In this document: positions 15,270 through 19,814 of the stretch, piece by piece
Position numbering within the stretch: position 1 is the first letter of the stretch
Layout of the letters: every line of letters begins with the position of its first letter
Source of the DNA: Legionellaceae bacterium
Lineage (GTDB): Bacteria > Pseudomonadota > Gammaproteobacteria > Legionellales > Legionellaceae
NCBI GenBank assembly: GCA_947470005.1
Contig: CANISA010000003.1
Span: forward strand, 1-19,814
DNA: 19,814 bases
Direction of reading: 5' to 3'
Made by a program: the position numbers and the translations under genes
Notes under the pieces: generated by a model
Seen by the model: only the letters and a program-made list of their open reading frames with translations
Told to the model about the DNA's origin: nothing
Databases searched by the model: none

Positions 15270-15551
15270 TTAGCTAAGCTCCTTCGCAATTTCACAGCTT
15301 GCTTTTATCACCTGCCGAACCTTTTTTCTAAACATTTTGATCTCCCCTGTAGTCTCACCATGCTTAACCGCATTCATATTGCCATGAGGTGCGCCCGTCC
15401 TTCTTGCACCACCATGAACACGACAACGTGACTTGTCCTTTATTGCAGGACTACGGCACGGTAGTCCATTATGACTCTTGGTTCTCGCACCACATCTTGG
15501 CGCGTTATCAAAAGCATAAGTTTTTTTTTCGGTGTATGAGGTTGTTTTCAT
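15270..15551 (-). CDS. Small HGGxSTG-type phage/plasmid-associated protein
   Basis: This 93-residue basic protein has Cys20, Cys32, Cys43 and His46 in a CGA...CR...CRVHGG pattern, followed by HGGARRTGAPHGNMNAVKHG (46-65). This resembles the HGGxSTG family found in prophages and integrative elements, sometimes wrongly labelled as glucan biosynthesis. The cysteines and histidines may bind a metal. The function is unknown. AAGGA precedes the ATG. It lies 9 bp after the preceding gene and is the last gene of the minus-strand module. Confidence 0.7.
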   Translation of the reverse strand: MKTTSYTEKKTYAFDNAPRCGARTKSHNGLPCRSPAIKDKSRCRVHGGARRTGAPHGNMNAVKHGETTGEIKMFRKKVRQVIKASCEIAKELS

Positions 15552-15560
15552 TTTTTATCC

Positions 15561-16025
15561 TTATGCCCCCATACTATTTTGAATATTGCCAACTATAGCT
15601 TGGCCACCTTGGTGAACATCAACTCTTTCCACAATTATTTTTTGCCCACCCACCCCTTGTAGTTTTGCAAGCGTGTTTGCCTGCTGCACAAAGCAATTTG
15701 CCAATTTTACTGTTGCGTTGGTGTAGTACTTTTTTAACTCAATGTCATCAATTGCATTGGCATAAGTCATAGCTCGCTGTTGTAATTCATGGATAGATAG
15801 CATTTGAGCCGCAAGCATTGATTGTAAGCCATCGCTCACGCCAAGGGCAGTTAATGCATCTCGGCTCTTCTGTTTTGCTTTATCGATATCAAATTTTTCT
15901 GCGTTGATATCGTTATTTGCAGTGGCATTTATGTGAACGATATGTTGATTAAATTTTTCTTTTGCTCCAGATACATTACCAGCGATATGAAGCTGCTTAT
16001 TCTGTGCTGTATTTAGATTTGACAT
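15561..16025 (-). CDS. Conserved mobile-element protein of unknown function
   Basis: This 154-residue soluble, largely helical protein has a conserved-looking C-terminal block: QKIIVERVDVHQGGQAIVGN (128-147). Proteins with a V-x-V-H-x-G-G-Q-A-I-V-G tail recur beside HGGxSTG proteins in phages and integrative elements, and that is how it is arranged here. No catalytic motif is visible. GAGAG lies before the ATG. The spacing to its neighbours is short on both sides, so it is part of one unit. A packaging or structural role is possible but unsupported. Confidence 0.65.
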   Translation of the reverse strand: MSNLNTAQNKQLHIAGNVSGAKEKFNQHIVHINATANNDINAEKFDIDKAKQKSRDALTALGVSDGLQSMLAAQMLSIHELQQRAMTYANAIDDIELKKYYTNATVKLANCFVQQANTLAKLQGVGGQKIIVERVDVHQGGQAIVGNIQNSMGA

Positions 16026-16047
16026 AATTCTCTCGCTTATTATTCAT

Positions 16048-16371
16048 TTATCCAAGCTCTTTACCTGAGTAATGCGGCTTGCCCGCTTTGATCCATAATT
16101 CAATGTGTAAACGCAATGATTCGACAGGCGTGTTTCCATCGATTATATCTTGTTCATCATCTAAAGACAGGAGGCCATCTATCACTTGTTGGGCGTCAAC
16201 TGCTAACCCTTCACAGCATTTTTTGACAACATCATCAATCAGCCCTTTTTCTGTGATATTTTTATGTAAATGCCCTGAACCGGTACTGACAAAACCGACA
16301 GAAGTATGTTGTGTCAGTTTTGTCGGCTCTGTTGTAGGCATGCCCTCTAATTTTTTCAACCAACGCCCCAT
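16048..16371 (-). CDS. Hypothetical protein downstream of the primase
   Basis: The 107-residue product begins MGRWLKKLEGMPTTEPTKL and ends SLRLHIELWIKAGKPHYSG plus KELG. I do not recognise a domain. The start at 16371 is strongly supported: AAGGAG lies about 8 nt upstream, inside the last codons of the primase gene, and the ATG comes 1 bp after that gene's stop, which suggests translational coupling. A longer in-frame start at 16446 would overlap the primase and lacks such a site. It is followed after 22 bp by the next small gene. Confidence 0.7.
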   Translation of the reverse strand: MGRWLKKLEGMPTTEPTKLTQHTSVGFVSTGSGHLHKNITEKGLIDDVVKKCCEGLAVDAQQVIDGLLSLDDEQDIIDGNTPVESLRLHIELWIKAGKPHYSGKELG

Positions 16372-16372
16372 C

Positions 16373-18859
16373 TCAACTCTCCTTAGATGGGTTTGTGCTA
16401 ACCCATTGATAAACAATTTTAGGACGTCCATTTGTGTCTGTGGCACTCAATTGTTTTACTTGAATATGCCCATAATCAATAAGCCAATTCAACGCATCAA
16501 TAACAGCCTCTACACTATCAAGCCCCGACCAACCTTTGCGCTGGATATCACGCGCAGCAAAAGGGTTAGGTATCTTGGATTTGCGTTCGAGGATGAGTCT
16601 TGCGCCATCTAGGCTATGGTTTATTGCCAGGCTATAGAGACGCTGAGCATGGCTAAGTAAGTAATCAGCCCAATCCAGAGCCATGGCGGTTGCTTGGATT
16701 CCAACAGCTTCACGGCCTCCATCAACAATTTCAAATAATAATGCCAGTCCTGCAATAGTTTGAGGCATTTTTAGCATATGACTTTCAAGAGCAGGATGAA
16801 TCTCGGAGCTCCGAGCAGCATCCTGAATTTCTTTCATCCAAGTGATAAATAGTTGCTGCGCTTCGTCAGTAAAACGGAAACGGCGAGATTCTTCATCTAC
16901 AGTATTAAAATAGAGGCTATGCAGCATTTCAAAAGCAGCGTTATATTTTATTTTTGCTGGTTGATTAGGCGCGCGATCAATCCATTCCCAGCGCCCAATA
17001 TCATCAGGCCATATAGCCAATTGAAGTCTTTGAACCAATCCATCATCAGCAGTTCCTTTGATTGCGTCTCGCACCAAAACGGCTATTTTACTGGGTTGGA
17101 TTCCGCCAATGATTGAAAGAGTACAATTTTCGATTTCAATTGTGCCGCGGCCAATGCGGTCGTAGGTATAATGTCCATTACCATCAAAACACTCCAAGTA
17201 AAAAGCACGATCAGACTGGTATTCTTCTTTGTTTAATTTAGCTAGCCAGCCTGATAATTCATCACGTACTAATATTAAACCGTTGCGATTTTCATTTAAT
17301 AATTCACCAAGTTTTTCTACGGTGGCATCGTTTATGACTAATCGTTGCCGTACTGGAAGTGTTGCACCGCCAGTTAATCGCAAAGCATCGCGCGCTTCTT
17401 GGCGATTATCGGTGCTAAGCGCTTTTTTTGCTTTTTGTTCCGCAACGCTTTTCTCTAATTTGATTAACTGACACTCCTCCTCGTAATTTTTTTTATCGTC
17501 TTCAAACTGCTGTGCGGCTTTGGTGTCGAATTGACGTAGTGGCTTGAGTGCTTCTTTCATGCTCGGACTTTTCATAGCCGAAGGCCGCCCAATAATGGCT
17601 CCCCACTGATTAGGCGTTACTGACCAGTCATCAAGTTGCTTAGGGCATATCAATGCTTTATTTCCCAATAAGCCTGATAGGCCTACAATTGCAGCTACGG
17701 CAACAAAATCAGGTAAGCTTTGCTGGCGATCAGCAACATCGAAAACGTAATCTCTAATAGCCTCTGGTAACATTTCAGCTTGAAAAGGTAAAACACTCGG
17801 TCTAGGCTCTGGTAATGGTTGGGGAGTGATATTGTTTGATGATTTATTTATTAATCGCTTATTATACTCACTAATTGAACTACCATCTGGCGCAGTAGTT
17901 ACTTGGGAGGCCTTAATAATGGCATCTTGCTTTGATAAGCCTTCTCTTACACGCATTAAATCAAAAGCATCGTGCCAGTAATTATCATTAAGAGGATCAC
18001 TACTGTGGTGACAAAATAATTTATTATCTTTAACGGTGATACCAGCAATACCTGATGAAGAATCTGGCGATAACCATTTTTCATGGGTACTTGTTATCAG
18101 TTTACGTTTGTAACCATATTGAATCAAAAGATCAGTAAGTTGATTTTGTTCATTAAACGCATCTATTGATGAGATTTTATATCCCGACTGTTGTCGACTG
18201 CGCGATGGGACATGATTGATTGCTGGAAGATTTTGCGGCTCAAAAACTGCTATAGGCAACCCTTCCAAATACTCATAGTACAACGATTCGGAATTACAGC
18301 CGATTGGCTTTCGTGGATAATACCATCCTTGTGCAAAAACATTATTCTCTTTGGCATAGGCCAGTAAGTGACCGTTAATAACTTGATTGATCAATAAAAT
18401 CACTGATTCAATGGTTGCTGGTAACTGTTCCTTGATGTATGGCTGATTGGTTGCAAGAATAATTCGATATCGATTTCCTTTGCCTCCCGCGTAGTGTGAA
18501 TGTGATCCATAAAGAACATGTCCTATATCCATATGTTTTAATGCTTGGTGAATGATTAAAGGATCAGGAGCACCTTCAATTTCATAGCCTCCATTATCAA
18601 CATGCTTATCGCAATCAATCACTAGCAAATCAGCCGTGCTGTGTGTATTGGCATCACTACGCGACATGCATTGACCATTATTGAATGTTTTTAAAGCGGT
18701 TCTTATAAAATGACAGCCATCTTTATTGCCATTAGGCAGTTGCTTTAGTTTATCAAGTAACTCACCACCGCTAATGTTTTCAAATTGATCAGTGGTTCTA
18801 ATTCCTGTATTTGTTGAGGCAACTACAGTATTTTTCAAAATTGTTATAAAATCTGACAT
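16373..18859 (-). CDS. Primase-DUF3987 ATPase fusion, element replication protein
   Basis: This 828-residue protein probably initiates replication of the element. The N-terminal part resembles archaeo-eukaryotic primases: the metal-binding IDCD (81-84), SHSHY (119-123) and RYRIIL (130-135) correspond to the hhhDhD, sxH and basic motifs. Residues about 365-800 match DUF3987, with a Walker A-like GRPSAMKS (424-431), a Walker B-like LILVRDE (528-534), a sensor-like SIIGGIQPSK (582-591) and a possible arginine finger in GLVQRLQ. AAGGAT lies before the ATG. This architecture is typical of satellite phages, plasmids and integrative elements. Downstream small genes are tightly coupled. A 200-bp leader separates it from the regulators. 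Confidence 0.85.
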   Translation of the reverse strand: MSDFITILKNTVVASTNTGIRTTDQFENISGGELLDKLKQLPNGNKDGCHFIRTALKTFNNGQCMSRSDANTHSTADLLVIDCDKHVDNGGYEIEGAPDPLIIHQALKHMDIGHVLYGSHSHYAGGKGNRYRIILATNQPYIKEQLPATIESVILLINQVINGHLLAYAKENNVFAQGWYYPRKPIGCNSESLYYEYLEGLPIAVFEPQNLPAINHVPSRSRQQSGYKISSIDAFNEQNQLTDLLIQYGYKRKLITSTHEKWLSPDSSSGIAGITVKDNKLFCHHSSDPLNDNYWHDAFDLMRVREGLSKQDAIIKASQVTTAPDGSSISEYNKRLINKSSNNITPQPLPEPRPSVLPFQAEMLPEAIRDYVFDVADRQQSLPDFVAVAAIVGLSGLLGNKALICPKQLDDWSVTPNQWGAIIGRPSAMKSPSMKEALKPLRQFDTKAAQQFEDDKKNYEEECQLIKLEKSVAEQKAKKALSTDNRQEARDALRLTGGATLPVRQRLVINDATVEKLGELLNENRNGLILVRDELSGWLAKLNKEEYQSDRAFYLECFDGNGHYTYDRIGRGTIEIENCTLSIIGGIQPSKIAVLVRDAIKGTADDGLVQRLQLAIWPDDIGRWEWIDRAPNQPAKIKYNAAFEMLHSLYFNTVDEESRRFRFTDEAQQLFITWMKEIQDAARSSEIHPALESHMLKMPQTIAGLALLFEIVDGGREAVGIQATAMALDWADYLLSHAQRLYSLAINHSLDGARLILERKSKIPNPFAARDIQRKGWSGLDSVEAVIDALNWLIDYGHIQVKQLSATDTNGRPKIVYQWVSTNPSKES

Positions 18860-18880
18860 GTTATATCCTTATAATACTTC

Positions 18881-18896
18881 GGGGGCACCAACCCCC
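18881..18896. repeat. GC-rich hairpin in the primase leader
   Basis: GGGGG (18881-18885) and CCCCC (18892-18896) enclose a 6-nt loop, about 20 bp before the primase start. In an otherwise AT-rich leader it could affect translation or attenuate transcription. No U-run follows it. Confidence 0.4.
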
Positions 18897-18900
18897 ATGC

Positions 18901-19066
18901 TTAATCCCTATTGATTAACGCTTTCTTCTTGACCGAGTAGAGCGTTAGTCTCTCTTGCAACCAATCATTACGACGTCCATATCACCCCGTTTTTTCGATG
19001 AGGCACTTTGCTACGCAATAAAGCTTGGAGACATTTATAAGCGTTTGTTTGTGTAACATTAGTCAT
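18901..19066 (-). pseudogene. Small frameshifted gene between alpA-like gene and primase
   Basis: An ATG at 19066 has GGAGAC upstream and overlaps the preceding gene's stop. It reads MTNVTQTNAYKCLQALLRSK and onward for 32 codons to TAA at 18968. Dropping one base near 18978 joins it to a second open frame (YGRRNDWLQERLTLYS and onward) ending at TAA 18901. The joined product would be about 55 residues. Good initiation signals and two protein-like halves suggest a recently broken element gene. The alternative is a genuine 32-residue peptide. Confidence 0.45.
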
Positions 19067-19262
19067 TTTTTGTCTCCGGTATATTCTCGTTAATCCAGTG
19101 TTGAATCGTTAAAGCATTCCACGCTAAAACAGAGCTATGTAATTTTATAGGCTTGGGAAATTTATCCTTTTCCCACCACCGTCTTAATGTCATGCTGCTG
19201 CGGCCAGTGATTCGCTCAAGATCATCCATGTAATACACTTGTCGATTGGGTGTCTCAGACAT
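19059..19262 (-). CDS. AlpA-like DNA-binding regulator
   Basis: This 67-residue protein has a single helix-turn-helix in RITGRSSMTLRRWWEKDKFP (about 18-37) and a C-terminal NALTIQHWINENIPE. It resembles AlpA/Cox-type activators that control excision and integrase genes in P4-like elements. GGGGGT precedes the ATG. The start overlaps the end of the upstream HTH gene by 8 bp, so the two are probably translated together. Confidence 0.75.
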   Translation of the reverse strand: MSETPNRQVYYMDDLERITGRSSMTLRRWWEKDKFPKPIKLHSSVLAWNALTIQHWINENIPETKND

Positions 19263-19464
19263 TTTTAACCCCCAATTGTTCTGGAAATTCTATCCGGCAT
19301 TGCGCAAAGTAGTTGTCGATATCAGATTGCAAGTAAATGAATCTGCGTTTGCTAATTCGATGAAAGGGTAAGGGGATTGGCGTGCGATTACGCCATTCCC
19401 ATAATGTTTTGGGTTTTATCCCCAAATATGCGGCTGCTTCATTAGTATCTAATCGTTTGTCCAT
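19255..19464 (-). CDS. Small helix-turn-helix protein, excisionase-like
   Basis: This 69-residue protein is a MerR/excisionase-fold helix-turn-helix: DTNEAAAYLGIKPKTLWEWR (6-25) followed by a wing with FHRISKRRFIYLQSDIDNYF (34-53). GGAGGT lies 6 nt before the ATG, a strong ribosome site. It is the first gene of the minus-strand module and sits next to a region rich in repeats, so it may regulate that region or assist excision. Confidence 0.75.
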   Translation of the reverse strand: MDKRLDTNEAAAYLGIKPKTLWEWRNRTPIPLPFHRISKRRFIYLQSDIDNYFAQCRIEFPEQLGVKNV

Positions 19465-19520
19465 TTATTACCTCCATCTAATCGTTTTAATCGGATAGAG
19501 GCAAATTAACTCATTGTTAA
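19447..19520 (-). promoter_or_regulatory. Control region of the HTH module
   Basis: ATCTAATCGTTT occurs twice as a direct repeat, at 19447-19458 (inside the first codons) and 19476-19487 (over the ribosome-site flank), 29 bp apart. Farther upstream TTAAC-TCATT-GTTAA (19506-19520) is a short dyad. These flank the likely promoter, but no clear -35/-10 pair stands out. Confidence 0.35.
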
Positions 19521-19542
19521 TTAATAAGATAACAACGTGAGG

Positions 19543-19623
19543 TTTATGAGGAATATGATCGTTTTTGTGAGCTTTATGAGGATTTTTATGAGGAATATGA
19601 TCGTTTTCGTGAGCTTTATGAGG
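19543..19623. repeat. Two 39-bp repeats with four TTTATGAGG boxes
   Basis: Units at 19543-19581 and 19585-19623 differ at one position and are separated by 3 bp. Each begins and ends with TTTATGAGG, giving boxes at 19543, 19573, 19585 and 19615 with spacings of 30, 12 and 30 bp. The array lies just upstream of the regulator-primase unit. It resembles iterons or a multi-site operator. Confidence 0.75.
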
Positions 19624-19626
19624 ATT

Positions 19627-19814
19627 TTATTGAAGATTATGATTCTTTAGTTGGGTGGCCTTAAACCATTCAATAACTTTTTTAATATGTGCTTGTGCTG
19701 CATGGTAATCAAATGAGTATCCTGAATTAAAAAAAACTCTGGAGCTTCTTGGTTTTTTTTCGTGCCGCTCAATTGAGCGAATCTTATAATTAGCATCATC
19801 TTTTTTGGCAATAA
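19627..19814 (-). CDS. C-terminal part of an unidentified protein, 5' end beyond window
   Basis: A minus-strand frame is open from the right edge to TAA at 19627, giving 61 residues. It includes ANYKIRSIERHEKKP and then RVFFNSGYSFDYHAAQAHIK and VIEWFKATQ. It looks like genuine coding sequence. The SFDYHAAQ...WF ending loosely resembles the C-terminus of dienelactone hydrolase-type alpha/beta hydrolases, where a His near the end completes the triad, but this is weak. The gene ends inside the last part of the repeat-bearing region. Confidence 0.55.
   Translation of the reverse strand, partial: IAKKDDANYKIRSIERHEKKPRSSRVFFNSGYSFDYHAAQAHIKKVIEWFKATQLKNHNLQ

Noticed and set aside
15270..15551. 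Naming the small Cys/His protein as a glucan biosynthesis enzyme
   Set aside because: The label appears in some annotations of HGGxSTG proteins, but nothing in the sequence supports an enzyme of that type and the context is a mobile element.
19447..19623. CRISPR array
   Set aside because: There are only two long repeat units separated by 3 bp, with no spacers and no cas genes nearby.
19533..19664. Plus-strand frame rich in Glu, Asp, Tyr and Phe across the repeat array
   Set aside because: No start codon follows the upstream stop, it is only about 43 codons long, and its right part overlaps the end of a better minus-strand gene.

Overview
The window reads as a chromosomal stretch of a gammaproteobacterium. 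The overlapping prfB-lysS pair, recA followed by alaS, a sigma-28 factor and a GH3 N-acetylhexosaminidase all fit this. The absence of a recognisable LexA box before recA and the general gene content hint at a Legionella/Coxiella-like lineage, but that placement is an inference and not secure. Conserved housekeeping genes occupy about 2.9-12.9 kb; accessory DNA lies on both sides.

Left part (1-2.9 kb): a truncated DUF559 endonuclease-like gene sits beside a hairpin-rich intergenic repeat. A decayed stretch follows, then an isocitrate lyase/PEP mutase-family enzyme. Next comes a class II Fic AMPylase-type gene with a winged-helix C-terminus. The Fic segment is bracketed by two 38-bp direct repeats (36/38 identical). 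One is the natural 3' end of lysS; the other is a detached copy of that end whose two differences are synonymous. This looks like a small cassette inserted at the lysS stop codon.

Core (2.9-12.9 kb): lysS and prfB overlap by 4 bp on the minus strand, and prfB lacks the usual internal UGA frameshift. Upstream lies an exported NagZ-like glycosidase, divergent from a membrane acetyltransferase of the HGSNAT/NagX type; together they suggest amino-sugar or murein metabolism. Then, also on the minus strand, recA, alaS and a fliA-type sigma factor lie close together like one transcription unit, followed by a small frameshifted gene. tRNA-Asn(GTT) with its own promoter lies divergently beside recA.

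Right part (12.9-19.8 kb): DNA beginning at the tRNA 3' end looks like an integrated element. It carries an OafA-type O-acyltransferase with an SGNH domain as probable cargo. A minus-strand satellite/plasmid-like replication module follows: two small HTH regulators (one AlpA-like), a decayed small gene, a large primase/DUF3987 ATPase, and three small accessory genes. Upstream of this module is a striking array of four TTTATGAGG boxes spaced 30-12-30 bp, which may be an operator or origin. A partial gene runs off the right edge. No integrase, CRISPR array, rRNA or insertion sequence was seen.
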